Shown here: positions 33,622-43,478 of the stretch, piece after piece
Layout: every line of letters starts with the position of its first letter
How positions within the stretch are numbered: position 1 is the stretch's first letter
Assembly (NCBI GenBank): GCA_937992195.1
Contig: CALKKV010000003.1
Coordinates: 1-64,000 of the forward strand
Reading direction: 5' to 3'
DNA from: an uncultured Gammaproteobacteria bacterium
Lineage (GTDB): Bacteria; Pseudomonadota; Gammaproteobacteria; Arenicellales; Poriferihabitantaceae
DNA: 64,000 nt
The notes under the pieces: generated by a model
Databases searched by the model: none
Told to the model about the DNA's origin: nothing
Seen by the model: only the letters and a program-made list of their open reading frames with translations
Translations under genes and position numbers: made by a program

Positions 33622-34578
33622 ATGACATCACATCGAACACTTAAACACCTTCTCATGACTGGCATCTGCGCGGGCGCGCTTGGGTTTTCCAATATCGGCT
33701 TCAGTGCAGAGTCTTCCGACCCGATCAAGCTAACGCTGCACGACTGGACCGGCCAGCTCGTGACCACCAATATCATGGCTGAAGTTTTAAAAAGCGCGGG
33801 ATACAACATTGAACTTGTACAAGCGGACTACATCGCGCAGTTCGCCGGGCTAAAAACCGGCGATTTACATGTTGCGATGGAGATGTGGGAAACCACTGGT
33901 CGCGATGCAATGGATGAAGCCACCGCAACAGGAAAAGTGGAGAACATTGGCGAAACAGGTATGCAAGGTATCGAAGAATGGTGGTATCCGTCTTATATGA
34001 AAGAACGTTGTCCTGGGCTGCCAAACTGGGAAGCGTTAAATGATTGTGCCGAAGAGTTTGCAACACCGGAAACTGCTCCCAAGGGGCGATATGTTGGCGC
34101 ACCGGTAACCTGGGGCGGGTTTGACGATGAGCGTGTTGAAGCGCTTGAGCTTGATTATGAAGTGATTCACGCAGGCACCGATGCCGCGCTTTTTGCGGAG
34201 TTGGAATCTGCTTATCAAAGAAAGGCCCCGATATTACTTTGGGTGTACGCTCCACATTGGGCACCATCTAAATATGAAGGAGAGTGGGTACAGTTTCCCA
34301 AGTACTCCGCCGAGTGCTACAACGACCCCTCCGCTGGTATCAATCCGGACATGGCCTATGACTGTGGAAAACCAAGTGGACCGATCTGGAAGGTCGCATG
34401 GTCTGGGGTCAAAGATAAATGGCCGGGCGCTTACAGTGCGATTGAAAAATTCGAGCTGAACAATGATGAGATGGGGCAGATGATCACGGCGATCGACCTC
34501 GACGGAGCAGAGCTTGATAACGTCGTCGCTGACTGGTTGAAGTCAAACGAATCGAGATGGAAAGCCTGGATTGAGTGA
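33622..34578 (+). CDS. Glycine-betaine-type ABC transporter binding protein (cluster 1)
   Basis: 318-aa periplasmic OpuAC-type binding protein with a signal peptide to about GFSAE. KLTLHDWTGQLVTTNIMAEV is the family opening, and aromatic-cage residues probably lie in GIEEWWYPSYMKE and VYAPHWAPSKYEGEWVQFP. The segment CPGLPNWEALNDC recurs in the paralogue at 45750. Ligands would be betaine or related quaternary amines. It is followed by a permease but no ATPase. Confidence 0.9.
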   Translation: MTSHRTLKHLLMTGICAGALGFSNIGFSAESSDPIKLTLHDWTGQLVTTNIMAEVLKSAGYNIELVQADYIAQFAGLKTGDLHVAMEMWETTGRDAMDEATATGKVENIGETGMQGIEEWWYPSYMKERCPGLPNWEALNDCAEEFATPETAPKGRYVGAPVTWGGFDDERVEALELDYEVIHAGTDAALFAELESAYQRKAPILLWVYAPHWAPSKYEGEWVQFPKYSAECYNDPSAGINPDMAYDCGKPSGPIWKVAWSGVKDKWPGAYSAIEKFELNNDEMGQMITAIDLDGAELDNVVADWLKSNESRWKAWIE

Positions 34579-34669
34579 TTCAGTGGGGGAGCCAAATGCT
34601 ACTGCGGCTGGGTAGGCCGTCGTAGCAGCTTCATATGCTCAGAGAGTTCCTGGTGTCATCGTAATAGGA

Positions 34670-36649
34670 ATGATTTCTAGAAAAACGGGGTTACGTTTAG
34701 GGTGGACCGCTTTGGTCGCGCTGACAACGCTGATCATTATTATTGGCAAGTCCGAACTGAAGTGGGCGTTTAAGGTGCCAAGAGATTGGCGTTTACCTTT
34801 AAAAAAAGAAATTTCAACATTCATGGATTGGCTGATTAACACCGCAGATCTGGGTGTTCTTACTTTCTATGAACTCACGCGCGGAATTTCCTGGATCCTG
34901 GAATTACCGTTAAATCTCGCGACAGGCATCTTTGCCACCGGCATTCTGCAGGGGGAAGGTTCTGCTGCAGTACAACTAACGCAGCCCGTTTCCTGGCTTG
35001 CTGTAATTCTTTTGGTGATGGCTATCGGTCATTACGCACAAGGTTGGCGGCTGTCGATTCTGGTAGGCGTTTGTTTTACCTATCTCGCTGTCTTTGGACA
35101 GTGGGAGAGTGCAATGCTGACGCTTTCTTCGATACTTATTGCAGCGCCGATTGGTGTTGTGGTGGGTGCGTTGCTGGGTATATTCGCCTATAAGTGGCGG
35201 TGGTTTGAAAAAGTGATTACCCCGGTGCTGGATTTGATGCAGACGGTGCCGGTGTTTGCTTATCTTGTTCCGATTTTATTTTTATTCGGCTTTGGTCCTG
35301 TTGCGGCCATGATCGCGACCATTATTTATGCGATGCCGCCGATGGTACGAATCAGTATATTGTCTCTCAAGCAGGTGCCTGTAGAGCTGTCTGAGGCAGG
35401 AGCGATGTCCGGTTGTACTTCTTTGCAACAGCTTCGCAAGGTATTGATTCCTTCAGCCTTGCCTTCGTTAATGATCGGTGTGAATCAAGTCATTATGTTG
35501 TCGCTAAATATGGTGATTATCGCATCGATGATTGGCGCAGGCGGTTTGGGATATGACGTTCTTTCCGCATTAAGACGGTTAGATATTGGCGGCGGTATTG
35601 AATCTGGTGTTGCCATTGTTGTTTTGGCAATCGCTTTGGATCGACTCAGTCAGGCGCTAGCGGAGCGATCAGAACATATAACCTCGGATGTTGGAAAAAA
35701 GAGTTTTGTGCAAAGTCATCCATATACCACTGCATCAGTTGTTATGTTGATTGTCATCAGTCTGGGAGCTTCAGTAATTGGATGGCTCCAGACATATCCG
35801 GACAGTATGACAATTACGACCGGTGATTTTTGGAGCGATCTGGTTAAGTACATTAACGTCAATTATTTTGATCAGATCGAGGCGGTTAAAGTTTTTATCT
35901 TGCTCAATGTTCTTGGGCCAGTTAAACGATTTCTTTTAATGCTCCCCTGGCCGATGGTGGTGCTTGGTGTCGCGCTACTGGGATATCAATTAGGCGGCTT
36001 GAAGCTGTCGGCACTCACTTTTTGTTTGATGTTGTTTTGTGCATTGGTAGGGTTATGGGACAAAACCATGGTCACGGTGTACTTGTGTGGCATATCCGTT
36101 GTGTTCGCCGGTTTGATTGGTATTCCCATGGGCATCCTCGGCGCTGAAAACAAAGTCTTTGGTCGGTTTCTCGAAACCGTTATTGATACGCTACAAACAC
36201 TCCCTTCATTTGTCTATTTGATGCCGGTGGTGATGCTATTTCGGGTTGGTGACTTTGCGGCCATGATTGCTGTTGTGGCTTATTCTGTTGCACCTGCGGT
36301 GCGCTACACCCTGCACGGTATCCGTCAGGTTGATCCTCAGCTGGTAGAAGCTGGCGTAGCTTCTGGCTGCACCCGTTGGCAACTTCTGACCAAGATCAAA
36401 CTTAAATTGGCAATGCCTGAAATTATGCTTGGTATCAATCAAACAGTGATGCTTGCACTATCCATGCTGGTCATTACAGCGCTAGTAGGTACGCGAGAAC
36501 TTGGCCAGGAAGTTTATATTGCGCTGACCAAAGCGGACACGGGTAGGGGTATTGTTGCCGGGCTTTGTGTTGCATTTCTGGCGATCACTACTGATCGTCT
36601 TATTCATGCCGGTGTGGCGAAATCCCGTGCTCGACTCGGGCTAAATTGA
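34670..36649 (+). CDS. Betaine-type ABC permease, two fused domains (cluster 1)
   Basis: 659-aa inner-membrane protein with two BPD_transp_1 domains in tandem. EAA loops are at EAGAMSGCTSLQQLRKVLIP and EAGVASGCTRWQLLTKIKL. Typical ProW/OpuAB proteins have a single domain (~280-350 aa), so one polypeptide forms both halves. Spacing to the binding protein is 91 bp. There is no ATPase gene in this cluster; the one at 46891 may serve both permeases. Confidence 0.9.
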   Translation: MISRKTGLRLGWTALVALTTLIIIIGKSELKWAFKVPRDWRLPLKKEISTFMDWLINTADLGVLTFYELTRGISWILELPLNLATGIFATGILQGEGSAAVQLTQPVSWLAVILLVMAIGHYAQGWRLSILVGVCFTYLAVFGQWESAMLTLSSILIAAPIGVVVGALLGIFAYKWRWFEKVITPVLDLMQTVPVFAYLVPILFLFGFGPVAAMIATIIYAMPPMVRISILSLKQVPVELSEAGAMSGCTSLQQLRKVLIPSALPSLMIGVNQVIMLSLNMVIIASMIGAGGLGYDVLSALRRLDIGGGIESGVAIVVLAIALDRLSQALAERSEHITSDVGKKSFVQSHPYTTASVVMLIVISLGASVIGWLQTYPDSMTITTGDFWSDLVKYINVNYFDQIEAVKVFILLNVLGPVKRFLLMLPWPMVVLGVALLGYQLGGLKLSALTFCLMLFCALVGLWDKTMVTVYLCGISVVFAGLIGIPMGILGAENKVFGRFLETVIDTLQTLPSFVYLMPVVMLFRVGDFAAMIAVVAYSVAPAVRYTLHGIRQVDPQLVEAGVASGCTRWQLLTKIKLKLAMPEIMLGINQTVMLALSMLVITALVGTRELGQEVYIALTKADTGRGIVAGLCVAFLAITTDRLIHAGVAKSRARLGLN

Positions 36650-36661
36650 CAAACCCTAACG

Positions 36662-39082
36662 ATGACCACTGAACTACCAAGTAAGGCTGAAGTTATTGTG
36701 ATCGGTGGCGGCATTATCGGTTGCTCCACCGCTTACCATCTTGCGCGTGACCATAAGATGGAGGTGTTATTGCTTGAACGTGGTTCGCTGACCTGTGGAA
36801 CAACATTTCATGCCGCGGGTCTGGTTGGCCAACTTCGCTCCAGCGCTTCGATTACCCGGCTGCTGAAGTATAGCGTTGAGCTTTATAACACTCTTGAACA
36901 AGAGACTGGCCTTGCCACTGGTTGGAAACAAAACGGTGGTTTGCGATTAGCAAATAATCAAGAGCGATGGACCGAAATTCGACGCCAGGCGACAACCGCA
37001 AGGTCATTCGGACTGGAAATGCACTTGCTTACTCCCAAGGAAGCGTTAGACGTTTGGCCGTTAATGGATGAGCGTGATCTTGTTGGTGCGGCGTTAATTC
37101 CTTCAGACGGACAGGCCAATCCCAGCGATATTACCCGGTCGCTGGCGAAAGGCGCGCGCATGCATGGCGCCAGCATCATTGAAAACATTAGTGTTAAAGA
37201 TGTGATAGTGGAGAACGGACGTGTTGTTGGTGTTAACACCGATCAGGGAACAATTCATTGTGACAAGGTGGTGAACTGTGCCGGGCAATGGAGTAAGGCA
37301 TTAGGATTGAAGAGTGGCGTCAATATTCCGCTGCAGTCAATGCAGCATCAGTATATTTTGACCGAAAAAATTGCCGATGTACCTCAAGATCTACCTACAT
37401 TGCGTGACCCCGACAGGCTGGTTTACTTTAAAGAAGAAGTTGGCGGTTTGGTGATGGGCGGTTACGAACCCAATCCCAAACCATGGGACGTTGCCCCGAT
37501 ACCTGATGGCTTTCAATTCTCGTTACTTGATGAAGATTGGGAGCACTTTGAGCAGTTAATGACACAGGCAATTATTCGTGTTCCCGCAATGGAGACGGCA
37601 GGGGTTAAGACATTAATTAATGGGCCTGAGTCTTTCACCAGCGACGGTAATTTTATTCTTGGTGAGGCAGCAGAAATTGCAGACTATTTTGTTGGCGCCG
37701 GCTTTAATGCCTTTGGTATTGCCTCGGCCGGCGGTGCTGGCTATGCCCTGGCAGACTGGGTTAAAAACGGGGAACAACCGATGGATTTGTGGGCAGCGGA
37801 CATACGGCGCTTTTCGGCATTACATCGCGATCATGACTGGGTACGTACACGGACTGTTGAAGCATGTTCCAGACACTATGCAATGGCCTGGCCCAATGAA
37901 GAGTATGAAAGTGCGCGGCCTGTTTATACTTCTCCTTTATACCCTCGTTTGAAAGCACACAACGCCTGCTTCGGGTCAAAGCTTGGCTGGGAAAGGCCGA
38001 ACTGGTTTGCACCAATGGGTGTCGAACCAAAGGATACCTTTTCATTCGAGCGCGCGAACTGGTTTGAATATGTTGGCAATGAACACGAAGCATGTCGAAA
38101 AAAGGTTGCAGTGTTTGACCAAAGCTCGTTTGCCAAGTTTGAGCTTTCAGGAAAAGATGCAGCGGCGGCGTTGGAGTGGGTCTGCGCCAATCGTGTTGAT
38201 CGAAAAGTTGGTAAGGTGGTGTATACCCAATTACTCAACTCTCGTGGTGGAATTGAGTGCGATCTAACAGTATCCCGCATTGCTGAAGATCATTTTTATA
38301 TCGTCACAGGAACCGGGTATCGCACCCACGATTACGCTTGGATTGAAAAAAATCTGCCTTCCGGCAGCGATGCTCATCTTCGTGATGTTACAGAAGAATG
38401 GGCGACGCTTTCTCTAATGGGGCCTTGTTCGAGAGAAGTATTGAGCAAGGTGACGGACTTGAATCTGCAGACTGAAGCATTTCCTTTCGCGACTCTGCAA
38501 GAACTTCATGTGGCGGGAACGAAAATCAGAGCGGTTCGCATTACTTATATGGGCGAACTCGGTTGGGAGCTGCATATGCCCAAAGAGGAAGCAGGCAATG
38601 TTTATGATTCGTTGATGGAGGCGGGTACTGAGTTTGATATTGCCAACGCTGGCTATCGGGCAATTGAAAGTTTGCGATTGGAAAAAGGGTATCTCGCATG
38701 GAGTTCTGATATCACTCCCAATGATAGCCCGTTCGAAGCGGGGCTCGGTTGGGCGGTAAAACTTAATACTGACACACCCTTTCTAGGGAGAGAGGCTTGT
38801 GAACGAATTAAAGACTCGAAGCTAACGAAAAAGCTATGTTGTTTTAGTGTTGAAGGCGCGGATATCGTTCTCCACGGCAGAGAAACCCTTTATCGGAATG
38901 GTATTGCAGTGGGTTATGTAACCTCGGCAGGATGGGGATATACAGTTGAAAAGAATATTGCTTATGGTTATGTGAAAAACTCTGATGGGATTGACGATGA
39001 TTTTCTAAAGAACGGAGACTATGAGCTAGAAGTTGCTTGCGAACGTGTTGCCGCAACACTTGAAGTTGCTCCACTAATATAG
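36662..39082 (+). CDS. Dimethylglycine/sarcosine-dehydrogenase-like flavoprotein
   Basis: 806-aa oxidative demethylase. The N-terminal DAO domain has VIVIGGGIIGCSTAYHLA (residues ~11-28), and the likely covalent-FAD histidine is H50 in TTFHAAGLVGQL. The middle is a FAO_M linker. From ~430 on is a GcvT-like tetrahydrofolate domain (FDQSSFAKFELSG, GELGWELHMP, AIESLRLEKGYLAW). Such enzymes remove N-methyl groups from dimethylglycine or sarcosine and pass the C1 unit to THF. The gene starts 13 bp after the permease stop, so uptake and demethylation are co-expressed. Confidence 0.88.
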   Translation: MTTELPSKAEVIVIGGGIIGCSTAYHLARDHKMEVLLLERGSLTCGTTFHAAGLVGQLRSSASITRLLKYSVELYNTLEQETGLATGWKQNGGLRLANNQERWTEIRRQATTARSFGLEMHLLTPKEALDVWPLMDERDLVGAALIPSDGQANPSDITRSLAKGARMHGASIIENISVKDVIVENGRVVGVNTDQGTIHCDKVVNCAGQWSKALGLKSGVNIPLQSMQHQYILTEKIADVPQDLPTLRDPDRLVYFKEEVGGLVMGGYEPNPKPWDVAPIPDGFQFSLLDEDWEHFEQLMTQAIIRVPAMETAGVKTLINGPESFTSDGNFILGEAAEIADYFVGAGFNAFGIASAGGAGYALADWVKNGEQPMDLWAADIRRFSALHRDHDWVRTRTVEACSRHYAMAWPNEEYESARPVYTSPLYPRLKAHNACFGSKLGWERPNWFAPMGVEPKDTFSFERANWFEYVGNEHEACRKKVAVFDQSSFAKFELSGKDAAAALEWVCANRVDRKVGKVVYTQLLNSRGGIECDLTVSRIAEDHFYIVTGTGYRTHDYAWIEKNLPSGSDAHLRDVTEEWATLSLMGPCSREVLSKVTDLNLQTEAFPFATLQELHVAGTKIRAVRITYMGELGWELHMPKEEAGNVYDSLMEAGTEFDIANAGYRAIESLRLEKGYLAWSSDITPNDSPFEAGLGWAVKLNTDTPFLGREACERIKDSKLTKKLCCFSVEGADIVLHGRETLYRNGIAVGYVTSAGWGYTVEKNIAYGYVKNSDGIDDDFLKNGDYELEVACERVAATLEVAPLI

Positions 39083-39111
39083 TGATTGTCTTCGTGACCA
39101 ACTTTTTCTTG

Positions 39112-39567
39112 CTAGCTTTTAGAAACCGCCTGCTGCACCCATTCCGATAACTGCTGCATATTCATTGCCCCAGAAATTCGATCAGTTTCAACACCGGCAT
39201 TAAACAACGCTAGAGTGGGAATGGATCGGATATTAAACTTCATGCCAGCCTGTTGCTCCGTTTCTGTATCGACTTTTATACATCGAATTGCGGTGGCGTG
39301 ATTTTCCGCATACGCCTCATAAGTCGGGGCAAATGATTTGCATGGTCCACACCAGGGTGCCCAGAAATCAACCAAAACTGGCAGCGCAGAGTGTTTTATG
39401 TGTTTCTCCAGCGCAGACAGACTAGCGGCAATAGGAGTGCTGACGATTAGCGCATTCTTGCACTTTCCACATTTGGCTTCGGTGATTGGCTGTGAAGCAT
39501 CGAATTGATTAATGGTTGCGCATTTTGCGCAGACCAGCTTGCGTTTGTCATGTGATGGGTTGTTCAT
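39112..39567 (-). CDS. trxC: Thioredoxin 2 (TrxC type)
   Basis: 151 aa. The N-terminal zinc finger has CAKC and CGKC, followed by a thioredoxin fold with the active site WAPWCGPCKSFAP and the cis-Pro loop IRSIPTLALF. This is the TrxC layout, a disulfide reductase linked to oxidative stress. Convergent with the demethylase gene. Confidence 0.92.
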   Translation of the reverse strand: MNNPSHDKRKLVCAKCATINQFDASQPITEAKCGKCKNALIVSTPIAASLSALEKHIKHSALPVLVDFWAPWCGPCKSFAPTYEAYAENHATAIRCIKVDTETEQQAGMKFNIRSIPTLALFNAGVETDRISGAMNMQQLSEWVQQAVSKS

Positions 39568-39626
39568 AGATAAAATGATTTGAAATAAAAGAATTGGTCG
39601 TTGTTCAAAGACTGATCATTGGCTAT

Positions 39627-40232
39627 TTAGTTCGGAAAGGGTAAGCCTCTCATAGGTGCGCGGTTCGGCATTGCCTCTATGCGCTTAAACCAGGCACGAA
39701 TTGCAGGATACGCTTCAAGCGATAATTCGCCTTCGTGAATTAACGCAGTATACGGATAGCAGGCAAGATCGGCTAAAGTGAAACGGTCAAGCGCCAGCCA
39801 GTCGTGATCTTTGAGTCTGTGTTCCATGCTGTCTAGCGCATCTTTAGCAATTCTTCTTGGTTCATCGAGATCCATATCACGCTTGAAAATAATAATAGCG
39901 CGGGAAATCGCCAGACCGTTAAATACTTCATTCACAGAAAACGAGAGCCACTGCTGGATTTCCGCCATCGCCAGCGGATCGTCCGGATACCATTCTTCTT
40001 TACCGTATTTCCTTGCCAGGTAAATCAAAATAGCGGCGCTGTCGCGCAATACAACGCCACCGTCGTCGAGCACCGGTACTTTGTGCAGCGGATTTAATTT
40101 TACAAAGTCAGGATGTAATTGATCTTTCTTTAGCAGATCGATATCAACCCGCTCATACTCGATATTGAGAAAAGCCAGCATCATTCTAATTTTGTGGCAG
40201 TTTCCAGAGTGCTTGAAGTCGTAAAGTTTCAT
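39627..40232 (-). CDS. Glutathione S-transferase family protein
   Basis: ~201 aa. The thioredoxin-like N-terminal domain (MKLYDFKHSGNCHKIRMMLA) includes the GSH-binding NPLHKVPVLDDG and DSAAILIYLA; the C-terminal domain is helical. ATG 40232 is chosen over a TTG at 40250. It is closest in look to the maleylacetoacetate-isomerase/Ure2-like group, but the substrate is unknown. Confidence 0.88.
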   Translation of the reverse strand: MKLYDFKHSGNCHKIRMMLAFLNIEYERVDIDLLKKDQLHPDFVKLNPLHKVPVLDDGGVVLRDSAAILIYLARKYGKEEWYPDDPLAMAEIQQWLSFSVNEVFNGLAISRAIIIFKRDMDLDEPRRIAKDALDSMEHRLKDHDWLALDRFTLADLACYPYTALIHEGELSLEAYPAIRAWFKRIEAMPNRAPMRGLPFPN

Positions 40233-40415
40233 TTTAGATCGGGTGTTCAATTACAGTTAGCTCAAGGTCATACCTTAGCGATCGCATCGTAGTTTTTAGT
40301 CTACCCTGAATTCGGATGAAATTTTGTCATACTGTACAGTTGCGATGTCAACAGTATTTGTAAGGAACAAAGCTTATGCAGAGGTTCCTTGAGTATATGC
40401 GCTATATTGTTTAGA

Positions 40416-42008
40416 TTAGCTGAAACAAAAGCCAGTAAACCCATCTTGTGCGATTTTCTCACATCGCGCCACATAGTCAGGAAATCCAACATAGGGCATA
40501 AATACTCTTGGTTTGCCTGCAACATTTGCGCCGAGATACCAGGAGTTGCAACTGGGGTAAATTGTTTTAGAAGCAATCTCATTTACGTGATCGTGCCAGG
40601 TATCTTGTGCTTCTGCTGTTGCCTCAATATTCTGTCGGCCATGTTTTTTTGCATGACTTAGAATATCGTTAACAAGGTTTACATGCTGTTCGATTGTGGG
40701 AAGCATGTTGGTCAGAACAGAAGGGCTGCCGGGACCTGTGATCATAAAAAAGTTAGGGTAATCATTGCACGCAATGCCAAGGTAAGTTTTTGGTCCTGCA
40801 TTCCAACGTTCTTTTAGCTTAACGCCGTTACGACCTGAAATATTCATCTTCTCCAGAGAGCCGGTCATTGCATCAAAACCCGTTGCCATCACTATCGAAT
40901 CTAGCTCTATTTTCTTAGTACTTGTTGTGATTCCGTTGGATGTGATCGAATCAATCGGTGTTTGGTTGATATCGATCAGCGTGACGTTAGGCTGATTAAA
41001 CGTTTCATAATATCCGCTATCGACACAAAGCCGTTTGCATCCGATTGGTGATGTGGGGCTCAAAATGGCTGCTGTCTTAGGGTCTTTTACGGTTTCCCTT
41101 ATTTTTTGTTTGACGAATTCAGCAGCGGTCTGATTGGATTTCTGGTTAATGATAAGGTCGTTGAAAGAGCCAATAAAAGGTAGGCCACCTTGTTGCCATC
41201 TGGCTTCGTATTGCTTCTTACGATCACGTTGGTTTACGGCGATCGCAGATTTATCATAAGGTTGTGCAAGCTGGCCATTTCGTGTGGTTGCGGCAAGTTT
41301 GCGAAACTTCTTATAGTTTTTCTTAAAATGATCTCGTTCGACAGGGTCTGTCTTGGCATTGCGCGCAGGCACGGCGTAATTTGCGGTGCGCTGGAAAACC
41401 GTAAGGTGCTTTGCCTGTTTTGCAATGACAGGTATTGCTTGGATCGCCGATGAACCTGTGCCGATAACAGCGACGTTTTTATTGCTGAAGTCGATCTGCT
41501 CGTTTGGCCATCGTCCGGTATGGTATATCTCCCCGGAAAACTCGCCAGGATTTGAAATCGTGGGTTCATTCGGACTAGATAAACAGCCGGTTGCAGCAAT
41601 CAGATAGGTCGCTGTTTTTATCGTTTGATCGTTAGTCGCAATCTTCCACAAGTTATTTTCATCTTCGTAGTCAGCGCTGATGACGGTCGTATTAAACAAG
41701 ATATCTGACCGCAGCTGAAAACGATCAGCGACGTGGTTGGCATACCGCAAGATTTCTGGTTGTGGAGAATATCGTTCCGACCAGTTCCATTCTTGCTGAA
41801 GCTGATGGTCGAACTGGTAGGAGTATTCCATGCTCGGAACATCACAGCGTGCGCCCGGGTATCGGTTCCAATACCAGGTGCCGCCGACCCCGCCGCCTTT
41901 TTCTATTACCAGAACACGATGTCCCAGCATGCGTAGTCGATACAACATGTACATACCAGCGAAACCGGCGCCGACAACGATGGTGTCGAATTCAGCTTTC
42001 TGCGACAT
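40416..42008 (-). CDS. Flavin monooxygenase, Baeyer-Villiger type
   Basis: 530-aa FAD/NADPH monooxygenase. The FAD site is VVGAGFAGMYMLYRLR, followed by GGTWYWNRYPGARCDVPS. The BVMO fingerprint is FSGEIYHTGRWP, and the NADPH motif is AVIGTGSSAIQAIPV. These enzymes insert oxygen next to ketones or oxidise N/S atoms; trimethylamine-type or ketone substrates are possible. Start at the second Met (42008). It follows the GcvT-like gene on the same strand with a 64-bp gap. Confidence 0.9.
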   Translation of the reverse strand: MSQKAEFDTIVVGAGFAGMYMLYRLRMLGHRVLVIEKGGGVGGTWYWNRYPGARCDVPSMEYSYQFDHQLQQEWNWSERYSPQPEILRYANHVADRFQLRSDILFNTTVISADYEDENNLWKIATNDQTIKTATYLIAATGCLSSPNEPTISNPGEFSGEIYHTGRWPNEQIDFSNKNVAVIGTGSSAIQAIPVIAKQAKHLTVFQRTANYAVPARNAKTDPVERDHFKKNYKKFRKLAATTRNGQLAQPYDKSAIAVNQRDRKKQYEARWQQGGLPFIGSFNDLIINQKSNQTAAEFVKQKIRETVKDPKTAAILSPTSPIGCKRLCVDSGYYETFNQPNVTLIDINQTPIDSITSNGITTSTKKIELDSIVMATGFDAMTGSLEKMNISGRNGVKLKERWNAGPKTYLGIACNDYPNFFMITGPGSPSVLTNMLPTIEQHVNLVNDILSHAKKHGRQNIEATAEAQDTWHDHVNEIASKTIYPSCNSWYLGANVAGKPRVFMPYVGFPDYVARCEKIAQDGFTGFCFS

Positions 42009-42072
42009 TAACAATTCGTTCCAGACTCTTGTTCTCGAGACGTTGTATCTATCTGACTTGATCTAGCTTGGT

Positions 42073-43260
42073 CTAAGGTCTTTCAGGAATATCGACAAGC
42101 TTGCCTCGCGGTATTTCTGCAAGCTTATCGTAAAAAGGGAGTTCTACAAGCTCGGCCTGCTGCACCGAACCGTCGCGACAGCCGACCTCGATTTCAGTAC
42201 CGGGCAGGTGATCTATAGCGTCGAGTAATGCATAACCAATGCCAATGCCAAGGAATGGCGATGTTGCCCCTGCAGTAACTTTCCCAATGGGCTTGCCGTT
42301 AATAGAGATGTCTGCAGAAATAAGCGGTTCTCCTCCAGCACACTTTATGCCGTGAAGTCGTGTCTTGTCGTTCGCTTTTTCAAGCGCAGCCTTGCCAATA
42401 AAGTAACCTTTATCTTTATCAACAAAGCGTCCCAGATTAACTTCGTAAGGTGAGGTGGTGCGATCGAAATCAGAACCGGCATTTAAAATACCCGCTTCAA
42501 TTCGGCGAATGTTCATCGCATCCAATCCAAAAATTTCCATGCCAAATGGTTTTCCTGCTGCCTCCAGATGTGCCCACAGTTTATCCGGATCATGATGGGG
42601 TTCAGTATAGAACTCCCAACCCAGCTCATTGGTATAGCCGGTTCGAGTAATCACGACTTCTTGTCCACCGAGAGAAACTTTGGCGATAGCAAAATAACCA
42701 AACGGTTCCGGTAGCTTGCCGGAATCGCTGGCAGCTTCGAGGATTTTCAACGCATTGGGGCCCTGGACTTGGGAAACGAATACATCGGGATCGGTGATAG
42801 CGATGTCCATTCCGCTGCTGTGCGCCCGCGCCCAACTGTAGAAATCACCGTCAGCCTGGGCGTACCAAAACTTGTCGGCTTCGAGGCGTAACACAATTCC
42901 GTCGACAAGCAGCCCACCGTCCTCATAACAGGCTAGACCGTATGCGCAACGTCCAACTTTCACCTTGGTCATATCCTTAGTGAAGAGCTTGTCCAGGAGC
43001 TTTTCGGCGTCAGGCCCTTCGAATTGTAGGGGATATTCTCCTGTATTCAGTACCGCAGCCTGTTGACGCAAACGCCAATAACCTTCTTCGGTCGTATGAT
43101 CATCAAAACAACACGCCATATGGCGTCGGTTATAGACGCAATAATGTGGACCTTTGGGTCTTTCAATTTCATGGTAAGGATGTCGATTAAGTCCATAGTC
43201 CCATCCCGCTCCTGACATACTTGTCAAAAGATCTCTGGTATTGCCGTCGCTGGAGCGCAT
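42073..43260 (-). CDS. GcvT-family THF-dependent demethylase (DmdA/aminomethyltransferase-like)
   Basis: 395-aa aminomethyltransferase-fold protein. AVLNTGEYPLQFEGPDAEKL and VITRTGYTNELGWEFYTEP (with the folate-site region) are GcvT-like, as is FGLDAMNIRRIEAGILNAGS. A GcvT C-terminal barrel follows with IGKVTAGATSPFLGIGIGYA. It lacks glycine-cleavage neighbours and lies within methylated-amine genes, so a role transferring methyl groups from betaine-like or sulfonium compounds to THF is likely. Whether it is a true DMSP demethylase cannot be told by eye. Confidence 0.8.
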   Translation of the reverse strand: MRSSDGNTRDLLTSMSGAGWDYGLNRHPYHEIERPKGPHYCVYNRRHMACCFDDHTTEEGYWRLRQQAAVLNTGEYPLQFEGPDAEKLLDKLFTKDMTKVKVGRCAYGLACYEDGGLLVDGIVLRLEADKFWYAQADGDFYSWARAHSSGMDIAITDPDVFVSQVQGPNALKILEAASDSGKLPEPFGYFAIAKVSLGGQEVVITRTGYTNELGWEFYTEPHHDPDKLWAHLEAAGKPFGMEIFGLDAMNIRRIEAGILNAGSDFDRTTSPYEVNLGRFVDKDKGYFIGKAALEKANDKTRLHGIKCAGGEPLISADISINGKPIGKVTAGATSPFLGIGIGYALLDAIDHLPGTEIEVGCRDGSVQQAELVELPFYDKLAEIPRGKLVDIPERP

Positions 43261-43478
43261 CTATTTTTCCTCAATGTGCAGAGTTTGGGTAAAAGTCGTA
43301 TGCCAGATTGTGATATATTTTCTAACGCCTCTAGCTTTTTGCGATAGCTACAAAATACTTATAATCGTTGCATCGTCAGGAATCAAGATAATTGTATTTA
43401 CCTGTCAGATAGCGGCGTTAGCGAACTTCTCACGCAAGTTATACATTTGATTGATCGCCCACTTTTTTATCGATTAGT